Shown: one piece after another, positions 41,597-51,121 of the stretch | Numbering within the stretch: position 1 is the first letter of the stretch | How the letters are laid out: each line of letters opens with the position of its first letter | From: Asaia astilbis JCM 15831 | GTDB taxonomy: Bacteria > Pseudomonadota > Alphaproteobacteria > Acetobacterales > Acetobacteraceae | Reading direction: 5' to 3' | DNA length: 64,000 nt | Assembly: GCF_000613845.1 (NCBI RefSeq) | Contig: NZ_BAJT01000010.1 | Span: 62,001-126,000, forward strand | Made by a program: the position numbers and the translations under genes | Notes under the pieces: generated by a model | What the model saw: only the letters and a program-made list of their open reading frames with translations | What the model was told of the DNA's origin: nothing | Database searches by the model: none

Positions 41597-42336
41597 TCAG
41601 GCAGCGATCGAGCGTGCTTTCGCCTGTGCGTCGATGATCTTCTTCAGAATCACCGGGAACTCGGAGAGATGACCGATGCGCAGCAGGCCAGGCCAGCTCG
41701 GAGCGGGCTTTTCGAGATCACGGAGCAGCACACAGGCCATGCCAGCACGACGGGCCGCTTCCGCACCTGTGTCGGAATCTTCAAGCACGATGCAATGCTC
41801 CGGGCCAACACCTTCAACCTCTGCCGCATGCAGATAGAGGTCGGGGCGGGGCTTCGGCATGTCGAGATCGCGACCTGAGTGGATCCGCTCATCCTCAAGC
41901 AGCTCGTCCAGCCCGGTGCTGGAGAACTTGGCTTCCATTTCCGCACCAGAAGAGTTGGAACCGATGCGGATCGAAGGCCGAGATCATGAACGCGCTGCAG
42001 CATCTCATGCGCACCGTCGATGGTCTCGGCTTCCGTTTCCATCATCTTGACAATGCGATCCTGCATCATCATGTCCCAGTTCGCTGGCATTTCCTTGCCC
42101 GTCTCACGCCCGATGCGCTCGCCAATCTTGACCAGCTCGCCGCCGGTAAAGATCTTGTGGGCTTCCTCGTTGGAGAGTTCCCAACCGTGGTTGCGCGCTT
42201 CTTCAGCCATTTTGGCGGTGGAAAGATGTTCGCCGTCAACAAGAACGCCATCGCAATCGAAAATAACGAGCTTCAGCTCACCGTCTTCGCGCAGAGCGGC
42301 AGGAATGTCTGTTTCATGGGCAGGGGATACGGTCAT
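41597..42336 (-). CDS. HAD family hydrolase (frame disrupted at about 41973)
   Basis: Predicted phosphatase of the phosphoglycolate phosphatase/beta-phosphoglucomutase group. Motif I is VIFDCDGVLVDGEH (nucleophile Asp and general acid Asp), with a helical cap domain between. After the frame change come motif II SNS (RIGSNSSGAEME), motif III KPRPDLYLHAAE (Lys), and motif IV VLEDSDTGAEAARRAGM (paired Asp). One base appears lost near 41973, where CTT xCG ATC CGC would encode L-P-I-R-I-G-S-N-S. The repaired protein is 246 aa. I chose ATG 42336, with AGAGGA upstream. Confidence 0.85.
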
Positions 42337-42989
42337 GGTTTGTCCTCTCGACGTGCGAGGAGGCGCCATTTGACGCTTTTCGCACTCAGGGTTGGGGCAA
42401 TCACGAAATCGTGTGTATGCGGTTAACATAGACGTCTTCGCATAAATTTCAAGGATAAAATGTCAAAACCTGCCTGACATCTCAGAACTGACAGAATGAT
42501 CAGAGCTCAAAGTGTTGTCTCACGTGAAGACTCTTCGGGATAAGAATATTCATTCTATCTTTATTGATAATCTCGTTCTTATATTTATTATGAAAATACA
42601 GTAAGGATTAGGCGTTTTCGTGATTTTTTTATTACACGCCTCTTATACCCTCTGAGGAGAAAGGCTTCAGCCGCCGCCTCTTCACCTACTCCCTGAGCAG
42701 ATCAGAGGCGCGTTGGGGAGCGCTTTGACGCCATATTTTCTTCAAGAACTTCATCGTGAAAAGCGCGTCCCCGAACCTGCGGTTTTGCGACGATAAGGTG
42801 AAATTTCTGTCGTACAGACGTCACATTGCGAGGGGGGGTATTGCCTTGTTTTCACCACACCGAGGATCAATTCCCCAAGGACATCATCGCTCGAATGAGG
42901 CCATCCGGCCCTGAGGATTCAAGACAGTCAGCCATGATCCTCTGGCTCTTCCGAGCCTCCCATCGCGGAACGAGACTCTCAGAAACTAT
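42337..42989. other. Gene-free AT-rich intergenic region
   Basis: About 650 bases with clear AT enrichment (for example 42540-42640) compared with neighbours. No reading frame has coding character and no RNA gene is recognised. Confidence 0.5.
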
Positions 42990-43268
42990 CTACTGATTTG
43001 TGGCGGCGCGACGATCATGATGCGCGGCCCGGAAGAGCGTCCATTCTTCGACAATGCGACCGTAAGCGAGGTGGCAGTAACCGACCTCCCCGTCTTTTTC
43101 TCGCCGGATCTCAAGCTTACCCCCCTGCTCCTTGCAATATACCGATGCAGGGTTTGCGAGCATGGCGTGAGACGGCTTGCTGCTTTTTTCAGCGCAACCG
43201 CAAAGCAGGGCAGTCGTCACCATCATAAGACCGATCCGGCCGGAGATCCGTGCGAGGATACGGGTCAT
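42990..43268 (-). CDS. DUF333 lipoprotein
   Basis: A 92-residue protein with a lipoprotein signal (TTALLCGCAEK, lipobox L-C-G-C). After it comes the DUF333 core ANPASVYCKEQGGKLEIRRE and the matching C near GYCHLAYGRIVEEW, a small domain with two cysteines that may bridge. Members are exported; some are annotated hemolysin-related without firm evidence. I chose ATG 43268 (GGAG nine bases upstream); an ATG 11 codons upstream is possible. Confidence 0.82.
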   Translation of the reverse strand: MTRILARISGRIGLMMVTTALLCGCAEKSSKPSHAMLANPASVYCKEQGGKLEIRREKDGEVGYCHLAYGRIVEEWTLFRAAHHDRRAATNQ

Positions 43269-43743
43269 CGGAGTGTGCTCCAATCCAGTTTTGCCTGTCA
43301 TGCAGACACCCTACCACGGCACCGCGAGGCGAAGGCAACCCCGGTAAAGCCTCCTAAGCGGTTGCTGAAAAGCACTTCAAAGAGAAGCTCCCTGCAAGAA
43401 CGCGCCCTCACACCATGAGAGCCTCAGGCACATATCCCGAAGGCCTGGACAATCAATTGAGGGAGATTATTGCGACTTGAAACGTCGATTTCAGGGGCCA
43501 ATGCAGCACATCCGGCAAGACCGGATTACTCCCCTACAGCACAGCATCTTACTGGCGCACTGTAACGACGATTTTGCATCACCTCAAAGTCACATTTAAA
43601 TGCTCAAATAAATCACTAATACATGATGCAAAGCACATGAAATTGTTCGGTCGTCCCCTTTCGCAGGATCATATTCCCTCGTTCAATCAACACTTTCAGT
43701 GGCGCACTTTTGCGGCACGCCTTGGTCGCGATGGAGACGTAAA
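43269..43743. other. Intergenic region upstream of the SDR pair
   Basis: About 475 bases without a supported gene. Near the SDR gene a weak promoter is possible: TTGCAT (43574-43579), 16 bases, TTAAAT (43596-43601). Otherwise nothing recognisable. Confidence 0.4.
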
Positions 43744-44535
43744 ATGGATCTGGGCCTCAGGAACAAAGTGGCGGTCGTCACGGGTGGCAGTGTCGGCATA
43801 GGTCTCGCAGTCGCCGAGGGACTGGCGCGTGAAGGCGCTCACATCGTCATGGTGGCACGCGACCAGAACCGACTAGCTACGGCCGCCCGCGACCTCGCTG
43901 ATCGGCATGGCGTACGTTGTCTGCCTGTCTCCGCTGATGTCGCGACCTGCGACGGCATAGCGAGTATCGTAAGCCAGACTGAAGAGGCCTTTGGCGGCGC
44001 AGACATCCTCATCAACAATGCTGGCACCGGATCGAACGAAACGATTATGGAAGCTGCTGACGAGAAATGGCAGTTTTACTGGGAACTTCACGTTATGGCG
44101 GCGGTTCGTCTAGCGCGGGGACTGGTCCCCGGCATGAGAAAGCGCGGCGGTGGAGCAATCATCCATAATGCCTCGATCTGTGCCGCGCAGCCTCTCTGGT
44201 ACGAACCGATCTACAACGTCACCAAGGCAGCTTTGATGATGTTCTCCAAAACGCTTTCCACCGAAGTCATCAAGGATAATATCAGGGTGAATTGCGTCAA
44301 TCCCGGTCTGATTCTGACACCTGACTGGGTGAAGACCGCCAAGCAGCTGACGACAGAAACCGGGGGTGACTGGGAGGGCTATCTGCAATCCGTCGCTGAA
44401 GAACATGCTCCGATCAAACGGTTCGGATCGCCCGAAGAACTGGCCAATTTCTTCGTCTTCCTCTGCTCGGACAATGCTTCTTACAGCGTCGGCTCATCCT
44501 ATTTTGTCGATGGAGGCATGCTCAAGACTCTTTGA
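43744..44535 (+). CDS. SDR family oxidoreductase
   Basis: A 263-residue classical SDR: TGGSVGIG at 13-20, NNAG at 91-94, catalytic S144, Y157 and K161 (YNVTK). Arg39 after the second beta strand suggests NADP use. The substrate is not clear from sequence; 3-oxoacyl-ACP reductase and sugar or polyol dehydrogenases share this build. I chose ATG 43744 (MDLGLRNKVA) because GGAG precedes it. The second SDR starts 98 bases downstream on the same strand, so both may act in the same oxidation route. Confidence 0.85.
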   Translation: MDLGLRNKVAVVTGGSVGIGLAVAEGLAREGAHIVMVARDQNRLATAARDLADRHGVRCLPVSADVATCDGIASIVSQTEEAFGGADILINNAGTGSNETIMEAADEKWQFYWELHVMAAVRLARGLVPGMRKRGGGAIIHNASICAAQPLWYEPIYNVTKAALMMFSKTLSTEVIKDNIRVNCVNPGLILTPDWVKTAKQLTTETGGDWEGYLQSVAEEHAPIKRFGSPEELANFFVFLCSDNASYSVGSSYFVDGGMLKTL

Positions 44536-44633
44536 ACCAGCGCGCGCAGCCAAGCTCTTTACCGATGGTTTAAGGTCTCGGGACGCGCCATTCCTCGCAC
44601 AGAGTCGGATGACGCCAAAAAGGAAAATAATCG

Positions 44634-45434
44634 ATGAGTGATACCAAACGCTTTGCTGGAAAAACCGCCCTGGTCACAGGAGCTGCAGGCAATATCGGTC
44701 TTGCCGTTGCCCGCCGCCTCGCCAAGGAGGGGAGCCACATCGTTCTGCTCGATCTTGACCAGGCCAAGCTCGATGAGGCCGCCAAGGGCTTTGCGGAACA
44801 CGGAGTGAAGGTCAAAACGGTCGTGTGCGACGTGACCAACTACACCAGTGTCGAAGAGGCTGTAGAGTACGCAGAGAAATCAGTCGGACCAATCGACTTC
44901 CTGTTCAACAACGCTGGCTATCAGGGCGCTTTTTCACCCGTTCAGGATTACCCGGTCGAAGATTTTCAGCGCGTCGTCAATATCGATCTGGTCGGCGCAT
45001 TCCACGTTTTGCGGGCAGTCTCTCGCCGAATGATCGAACGTCGCTCGGGAAGCATCGTCAACACATCGAGTATGGCAGGCCTGCAGGGCCCTCCGAACAT
45101 GGCAGCTTATGGCGCGTCGAAATTTGGCGTGGTTGGCCTGACCCAGGTCGCCTCGAAGGATCTGGCGCCCCATAATATCCGCGTCAACGGGATTGCCCCG
45201 GCACTCATGGGCCCCGGCTTCATGTGGGATCGCCAGACGGAACTCCAGGCCGCGACCAACACCCAGTATTTCTCAACCGATCCGGAAAAGGTGAAGGTCG
45301 AAATGGTTGCAGGCGTGCCGATGCGCCGACTGGGAGACATCGAGGAGATTCCGGGAACGGTTTCCTTCCTGCTCAGCGAAGATTCGAGCTACATCACGGG
45401 TGTTACCCTGCCAATCTCAGGCGGCATTCTCTAG
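44634..45434 (+). CDS. Xylitol dehydrogenase-like SDR (NAD dependent)
   Basis: A 266-residue SDR. TGAAGNIG is at 15-22, D40 follows the second beta strand (NAD preference), then NNAGYQGAFSPVQDYP near 92-107, Y159-x-x-x-K163, and FMWDRQTELQ near 200. The last two match my recollection of the Gluconobacter NAD xylitol dehydrogenase closely (recalled, not searched). It would oxidise xylitol to D-xylulose or a related polyol. Together with the SDR just upstream it could form a polyol oxidation unit. A perfect 11-bp hairpin follows the stop. Confidence 0.85.
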   Translation: MSDTKRFAGKTALVTGAAGNIGLAVARRLAKEGSHIVLLDLDQAKLDEAAKGFAEHGVKVKTVVCDVTNYTSVEEAVEYAEKSVGPIDFLFNNAGYQGAFSPVQDYPVEDFQRVVNIDLVGAFHVLRAVSRRMIERRSGSIVNTSSMAGLQGPPNMAAYGASKFGVVGLTQVASKDLAPHNIRVNGIAPALMGPGFMWDRQTELQAATNTQYFSTDPEKVKVEMVAGVPMRRLGDIEEIPGTVSFLLSEDSSYITGVTLPISGGIL

Positions 45435-45441
45435 TCGCTAT

Positions 45442-45473
45442 AACCTCATGCCTGCTCACACGGGCATGAGGTT
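45442..45473 (+). terminator. Hairpin after the xylitol dehydrogenase-like gene
   Basis: Perfect 11-bp stem AACCTCATGCC/GGCATGAGGTT with a 10-base loop, 8 bases after the stop. No T-run follows, so termination efficiency is uncertain. Confidence 0.55.
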
Positions 45474-45937
45474 CTGGAAGACACAAGCACCAGGCAGGCG
45501 AAGCCTTCAAATTTCTCTGATACAGCCGCAAGCGGAAGAGTAAGCGGAGGCTCAATCGACTTCTGAACATCGAAATAGTGCCCCCATTCTTGTGATCTCA
45601 GATGAGTGTTATCTGCCGACCTATCTGAAGCTTTATATCAAGCATGACAGGCTGAAAGCTCAAGCGCTCTGCAAGCTTTGTGCGCCCTGAATTCGAAGGG
45701 ATCTCCTAGGAAACACGCCTCGGATATTCCAATCACGCTGCACCGTCTCAACAAAGCAGAAGCCCAGCAGACAAGGCTGTCTATCGCGCTCTAGGCCGAT
45801 CCACCCTGACCGTCCAAGCGCCAGCCTCACCGCCCCATCGCCAAGGCTGACGTGTCAGATCAGGAGAGAGAGACAAAACCAGCTACACCACTAAAATCGA
45901 TGGCGCGACAGTCAGGCGAGCTAAGTAGCCTCTATTA
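45474..45937. other. Gene-free intergenic region
   Basis: About 460 bases. No frame has coding character, and no RNA gene or mobile-element end was recognised. Confidence 0.4.
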
Positions 45938-46267
45938 TCAAGGGGTCGCGCAGACCGCGTAGACGCGCAATGTCAAATCGACCTCGGATATTCCGCCGAC
46001 TTCCCAGCCGGATGAAGTCGGATCTGAATGCGTGACGATATAGGTTGGAATGTCCCAACCAAGGCCGTTAACGCGCATCCATCCATTTCCTGAGATTATA
46101 TTCCACCCACCTCCAACTGGTGAAAAGCCACCCGGACATGATGCCGTAGCCGTTGACTGTGCCCCTCTAGAATAGTGCTGATCGGTCGTCACGACGCGAT
46201 AATTTGCCGCCATTGCGCTGGCAGATGAACCCACGAGCATAGTGGCGAGAAGAAAATATTTTAACAT
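45938..46267 (-). CDS. Small exported protein of unknown function
   Basis: A 109-residue protein with a clean signal peptide (FLLATMLVGSSASAMAA). The mature part has STATASCPGGFSPVGGGWNI, a stretch rich in Gly, Ser and Trp, a SSGWEVGGISEVDL segment, and ends LRVYAVCATP. The C-P-G-G...GGGW...W.V...AVC pattern recurs in small secreted domains of many bacteria; its two cysteines probably pair. AAAGGA lies 7 bases before ATG. The DNA around it is AT-rich, which suggests accessory content. Confidence 0.7.
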   Translation of the reverse strand: MLKYFLLATMLVGSSASAMAANYRVVTTDQHYSRGAQSTATASCPGGFSPVGGGWNIISGNGWMRVNGLGWDIPTYIVTHSDPTSSGWEVGGISEVDLTLRVYAVCATP

Positions 46268-46445
46268 TAAAGAATCCTTTGAAAAACCTCCATCATCACC
46301 TGATGGACATAAGTAATTATACGAATATATTTATGTTTGTAAATGTTTATTTCATTAAATCATAAGGGACGACTCTTATATATTTATAGAGCTGACAATC
46401 GGTCATATTTGTTGTTTATTTATACTGAATATTCCTGTCTTATTT

Positions 46446-48410
46446 TTACATTTCTGGCGCATCTTCCTCCAACAACAGATCAAGTCCGTGAATTTCTTTG
46501 CTTGTGAAGAATGGCCTTAGATGTACGGCATCTGCGAATTTTGGTTTCCCTTCTTCAGTTAAGGGGAAACAGACTGTGGTTCCTCCGCAAATCTCGGACG
46601 TTAGATCCAGCGTCGTGGCCCCGGTTTGATCTGCAATGCTTTTGAGGATCCTCGCGATCTCTGCGGTTTCGGTACGCCATGGCCCCAGAGGCACGCCCGC
46701 CCGTAGAGCGCCTGTGTCGATTGTCACATGGGTATAGCTTCGCTGAACCATCTTGGCTGGGTCGAAGCGTATATCCGTCGGTGTCGGCAAAAGGATTGTC
46801 ACGGGACGTTTTCCATCGCCTGATAAGCTTTTGATTGCAGCCGTGAAGCGCTCTCGCAGAGCGGGCCACTGTGCGGAGTCGTCACCAAAAACGCGGAGCC
46901 AGTACGCACCGATAACGATTTTTTTGATCGGTAGATCACGCAAGATCTTTTGCTGTATCTCTGGCATCGCCGAACAAAATGCAAAAGCGGGTTTGTAATG
47001 CTCCCCCGCCAATGGGCTGCAACTCGGACCAGAAATAAAAATCACAGCACGGGAAAGTTTACCCTGGCTGAAAAGCGCGTCGATACGTGGCGCCCACTGG
47101 AATAACAGACTGTCGCCCGTCAGAAGAACTGGATGACCCAGATTCGATCCAATGGTGGCGATGGTTAGACCGCGTTCATGCCGAACCTTCATATGAGAGG
47201 TAATAGGGAAGATTCCGTCGCGCTCAGCCAGGTTAATTTTCGCGACTTCAATTCCCACTGAACCATGGTGCACTCTTCCGGGCCAACCATGATGGCACCA
47301 GGTCAGAAGTCCGCTTCCGACAAGAAGCAAAAGGACGGAAAGGAGCCCCAGGGATGTCGCACCTGGATAACGGTTCCAGCGCAAGGGTCGCTCTACATAA
47401 CACGTCGTGAAAACGGCAAGGACGAAGGCAATGACGAGGATCGTCATACCCGTACTATGACGCAACGGTCTTGTTCCATGAACGATATGGGTGAATGCAA
47501 TGAGCGGCCAGTGCCAGAGATAAAGGGCATAGCTGATACGACCGAGCGCACATATCGGCGACGCAGACAGAACACGGCGAGAAAACGCATGATCCGGCCC
47601 CGCTGCAATCAGAAACGCAGTGCCCGCAACCGGCAACAAGGCGGTAAAACCCGGAAAAAACCAGCCGGACCGCAATAGCGCGAATCCTGAGATAATTAAG
47701 ATGATCCCCATCCAACCAACCGAGCGTCGGTGCTTCAAGGGCAGTGTTATGAGGAGCCCACCCGCCATAAACTCCCACAGCCGGGTTAACGGGCAGTAGA
47801 ATCCCGACTCAGGCCAAAAGAGCGCACTGGTAATGCTCAGCAAAAAGGACGGAATTGCCAGCATGAGGCCGATGCGTCGCAATGTCAGGCTCGTCCCGTG
47901 AGTCATGAGCAAAAGGACGGGCCAAAAGATGTAAAATTGCTCCTCCACCCCGAGCGACCACAAATGGATCAATGGTTTGAGTTCGGCGGCGCGATCGAAA
48001 TACCCCTGCTCGCCCCAGGAGAGAAAGTTGGACAGGGATGAGGCTCCGGCAGCCCAATCCAGCCCCAGAGACGCGAATTCTCCCGGTAACAAGATCAGGC
48101 TACCGGCGAGAGCAGTCCCTATCAGGACGAAAACCAGCGCAGGGACTAGACGACGAAGACGGCGAGCGTAAAAACCGCGGCATGAAAAACGGCCTTGCTC
48201 GAGCTCTTCGTTCAAATGGCTGGTGATAAGAAAGCCTGACAAGACGAAGAAGATATCGACGCCGCTAAACCCTCCGGGCATTAGATCGGGGAACAAATGG
48301 TAGAGCAGAACTGCAGAAACTGCGACTGCTCGAAGTCCGTCGAGATCGGGACGATACCCGCGCGCACTTTCTTTCTCTGGATTATAAATGCAACGCGAGA
48401 TTCGAGACAT
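46446..48410 (-). CDS. Acyltransferase 3 family protein with SGNH domain (OafA/OatA-like)
   Basis: A 654-residue membrane O-acyltransferase. The N-terminal part (about residues 18-370) has about ten membrane segments and the family signature YRPDLDGLRAVAVSAVLLYH with the catalytic His, then GGFSGVDIFFVLSGFLIT. The C-terminal domain is an SGNH-type esterase/transferase (LLTGDSLLFQW, with a His in the DAVHL block near the end). Such proteins acetylate or otherwise acylate surface polysaccharides or peptidoglycan; which one here is unknown. It is a single gene in an AT-rich neighbourhood. Confidence 0.88.
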   Translation of the reverse strand: MSRISRCIYNPEKESARGYRPDLDGLRAVAVSAVLLYHLFPDLMPGGFSGVDIFFVLSGFLITSHLNEELEQGRFSCRGFYARRLRRLVPALVFVLIGTALAGSLILLPGEFASLGLDWAAGASSLSNFLSWGEQGYFDRAAELKPLIHLWSLGVEEQFYIFWPVLLLMTHGTSLTLRRIGLMLAIPSFLLSITSALFWPESGFYCPLTRLWEFMAGGLLITLPLKHRRSVGWMGIILIISGFALLRSGWFFPGFTALLPVAGTAFLIAAGPDHAFSRRVLSASPICALGRISYALYLWHWPLIAFTHIVHGTRPLRHSTGMTILVIAFVLAVFTTCYVERPLRWNRYPGATSLGLLSVLLLLVGSGLLTWCHHGWPGRVHHGSVGIEVAKINLAERDGIFPITSHMKVRHERGLTIATIGSNLGHPVLLTGDSLLFQWAPRIDALFSQGKLSRAVIFISGPSCSPLAGEHYKPAFAFCSAMPEIQQKILRDLPIKKIVIGAYWLRVFGDDSAQWPALRERFTAAIKSLSGDGKRPVTILLPTPTDIRFDPAKMVQRSYTHVTIDTGALRAGVPLGPWRTETAEIARILKSIADQTGATTLDLTSEICGGTTVCFPLTEEGKPKFADAVHLRPFFTSKEIHGLDLLLEEDAPEM

Positions 48411-49187
48411 ATGCAGAAAAAACCTGATCTCACGCGTAATTTTCAGGCTTCGGGATGTGTTTCCCGAGCGACTTCGCTCAATTCAAACATATCGAACGGA
48501 GTATCTGAAAATTAGCTCTTGTTTTTCATTGTTATTATCTTAATTTACAGTACATTTTAGATTTATGTGATGAATTTGTCTTGATACAGGTTTATATAAT
48601 TATATTTATTTGATAGTGCGCCAGTTTAAACTGATCGAGCAGGCTGACCTGGATGAGACTGGGGTCGATGGGTCACAAATGGCATGGATCTCCGCAAAGC
48701 TGCGAAACGCCGTGAAATCTGGAAGATGGATGAGGTCTGACTCACGCTCCGTATCAACCCAGCTGACTGCGATGTGCAATCGATCACGGAGGTTGTGCTC
48801 GCGACAAGATTAGGGCCCCGCCAGAGGAACAAGGTAGTAGCAAGGCGCTTGCTGACCGAATGTTGAAATGGCGAATTGACCGCCTGGCTGGATGACCCGG
48901 AGAGGCTTGCATCACATAATGCAGCCGAGCGTACCCTAAGCCTCTTCGCTCGGCCTCGAAGAGGCCGAGAAAGCTATAGCCTGATCCATGACACCCATGT
49001 GCGATGGCAGAATCTCGGCCCACATGCCGTGAGGCCTCGCCTGATGTGCGGCATACGGTTTTACGGAAACTGGTTCAGTGTCGGTTACATGAAGGTCGGA
49101 GACGAAATTGATCTACGGCCCCGCCTTCTGAACCTACCCTCACGACAATCAGTGTCGACAAAGCGACGATAGCAATCTCTTGCCCAG
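48411..49187. other. Gene-poor region, probably decayed
   Basis: About 780 bases with only short open frames. The plus-strand frame near 48880-49170 includes HNAAERTL, which faintly recalls the end of IS66-type transposases, but the match is too weak to call. Two alternative hairpins overlap at 48940-48969. Confidence 0.35.
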
Positions 49188-50642
49188 CTAAACCAGTCGC
49201 GGAGGTACCGGATCTACGGTCACGGCTGTGTCACTTTGCAGAAGATCTTCCGCCTCCTCCGAGCTCGCGACCGCTGGGGGCGAGCCACGTAGCGGCATGC
49301 CTGCTGTTTCACGGACCGTCATCATTGTCAGAATACCGATGGCTGCAGCGCCCATCAGATACCATGCCGGCATATCCAGATAGGCCGTCTTCTTGACAAG
49401 CCAGGCCATCACCAGCGGCGTCGTTCCCCCAAAGAGCGACACCGAGAGATTGAACGCTACGGATAACGCCGTGTAGCGGATCGGCGTGTAGAACAGGGCC
49501 GGTAACGTAGAGGGCATCGAACTTGTAAACCCGGCAAGAGCAACGCCCAAGAGAAGCAGCCCGAGGAAGATGCGTCCGTCGGAATGGCTCTGTATCAAGT
49601 GAAAGCAAGGTATGGCCAGAACCAGGAGCGCTGCCGAGGCACCGAGGATCATGGGGCGACGTCCGATGCGATCGCTGAGAAACCCGCCTAGAACGTTGAA
49701 CGGCATCATCAAGATCATGACGACGATGATGAGGATGAGGCCTTTACTCTCCTTATACCCCAAAGAAACAGTCATATAGCTCGGAACATAAGCCAAAAGC
49801 ATGTAGTCGGTGACGTTGAATACCAGCACAAGACCAACGCATTTGAGCAACTGCCGCCAATGCACGCTGAAAAGGGAGCGCCAACCAGGACGATCATGCT
49901 CTCGTTTTTCGGCTTCAGCTGCATAAGCCTGAAAAGACGGTGTCTCTTCCAGCCTTGTGCGAGCATAGAGCCCCAAAAGGCCGAGCGGAGCAGCGACAAG
50001 AAAAGGAATTCGCCAGCCCCATGAAAGCAGAGCCTCCTCAGTCATACTGACCTGCAACAGCGTCACCACACCGGCGCCTGCGACATAGCCAGCGAGTGTC
50101 CCGAACTCCAGCCAACTCCCCATGAGCCCGCGACGCCGATCTGTCGAATATTCTGCGATGAAGGTCGCCGCCCCCCCATATTCACCGCCAGTAGAGAATC
50201 CCTGCACCAATCGGGCAAGCAGCAGAAGGATCGGTGCCCAGATCCCGATACTTGCATAAGAGGGGATCAAGCCTATCGCAAATGTCCCCAACGACATGGC
50301 GATCATGGTCGCCGCCAACACTTTCTGCCGACCGTAACGATCGCCCAGAGGCCCAAAAATGGCGCCCCCGATAGGACGAATCAAAAACGCTATGGAAAAA
50401 GTGGCCAAGGTTGCAATCAGACTGACCGATTTGTCGGCAGCGGGAAAGAACACTTTCCCCAGTGTGACAGCAATGTAGCCGTACACCCCGAAGTCGAACC
50501 ACTCCATGGCATTACCAAGAGCTGCTGCACCAACCGCCCGTTTCAGCATATCTGAATCGACAACGGTAATATCGTTCTGGTTGAGCTGCTTAGGATGTTT
50601 GAACCACCCAAAATGGGGATGGGATAACGAGCCTCTCTTCAT
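49188..50642 (-). CDS. MHS-family MFS transporter, ProP-like
   Basis: A 484-residue proton symporter with about 12 membrane segments. The start region ITVVDSDMLKRAVGAAALGN and NAMEWFDFGVYGYIAV, then FLIRPIGGAIFGPLGDRYGR (the MFS D-R-x-G-R loop), and GFSTGGEYGGAATFIAEYS match the proline/betaine transporter ProP. The long osmosensing coiled coil at the ProP C-terminus is missing here; the tail is short and acidic. Likely solutes are proline, betaine or a dicarboxylate-type osmolyte. A sigma-70-like promoter and a large inverted repeat lie upstream. Confidence 0.88.
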   Translation of the reverse strand: MKRGSLSHPHFGWFKHPKQLNQNDITVVDSDMLKRAVGAAALGNAMEWFDFGVYGYIAVTLGKVFFPAADKSVSLIATLATFSIAFLIRPIGGAIFGPLGDRYGRQKVLAATMIAMSLGTFAIGLIPSYASIGIWAPILLLLARLVQGFSTGGEYGGAATFIAEYSTDRRRGLMGSWLEFGTLAGYVAGAGVVTLLQVSMTEEALLSWGWRIPFLVAAPLGLLGLYARTRLEETPSFQAYAAEAEKREHDRPGWRSLFSVHWRQLLKCVGLVLVFNVTDYMLLAYVPSYMTVSLGYKESKGLILIIVVMILMMPFNVLGGFLSDRIGRRPMILGASAALLVLAIPCFHLIQSHSDGRIFLGLLLLGVALAGFTSSMPSTLPALFYTPIRYTALSVAFNLSVSLFGGTTPLVMAWLVKKTAYLDMPAWYLMGAAAIGILTMMTVRETAGMPLRGSPPAVASSEEAEDLLQSDTAVTVDPVPPRLV

Positions 50643-50731
50643 AGGGACCGTCCCAATACGGAAGCCGAGGAAGGAGCACTTCGAGAAAATTCAAACATCA
50701 ATTTGGGAGAGATCAGCAAAATCATGCGCTT

Positions 50732-50760
50732 AGGATAGCAGAAAATTGCGTAGATGTCGA
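50732..50760 (-). promoter_or_regulatory. Probable sigma-70 promoter of the ProP-like gene
   Basis: On the minus strand TCGACA (50755-50760), 17 bases, TATCCT (50732-50737). The -35 matches five of six consensus bases, the -10 four of six. It lies about 90 bases upstream of the start codon. Confidence 0.6.
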
Positions 50761-50781
50761 AAACGTAATTTTTTGCTATCC
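50733..50781. repeat. Inverted repeat overlapping the ProP-like promoter
   Basis: 15-base arms GGATAGCAGAAAATT (50733-50747) and AATTTTTTGCTATCC (50767-50781) pair at 14 of 15 positions, with a 19-base spacer. The left arm covers the -10 hexamer and the -35 lies in the spacer, an arrangement expected for an operator. Confidence 0.65.
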
Positions 50782-50977
50782 GATTGCACACTGATGCATT
50801 GAAGCCTGTAGCTGCGCGCGTCAAAGCTACATGTGCCCAGGATGGCTATACCAAAACGCGACGGCGCATCGCCATGACTTATCTGGACATCGAAACTCAA
50901 CCGGCAATGTCGGCATCCTAGATGCCACGCCTCTCCAATTCAGGGAGCGCTAAGTGTCTATTTTTTTGGGAAGATTA

Positions 50978-51052
<75 letters not shown>

Positions 51053-51121
51053 AACTGGAGCGCTTCGTAGCTTCTTGGCTGGAAAGCCGCAAGCCCCGAA
51101 AGCGCTTTTTTGTAAAAGAAT

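Noticed and set aside
43574..43801. 75-codon plus-strand frame
   Set aside because: Overlaps the SDR start in another frame and has no coding character.
48876..49172. IS66-type transposase fragment
   Set aside because: Only HNAAERTL resembles the family; the rest does not, so I do not call it.
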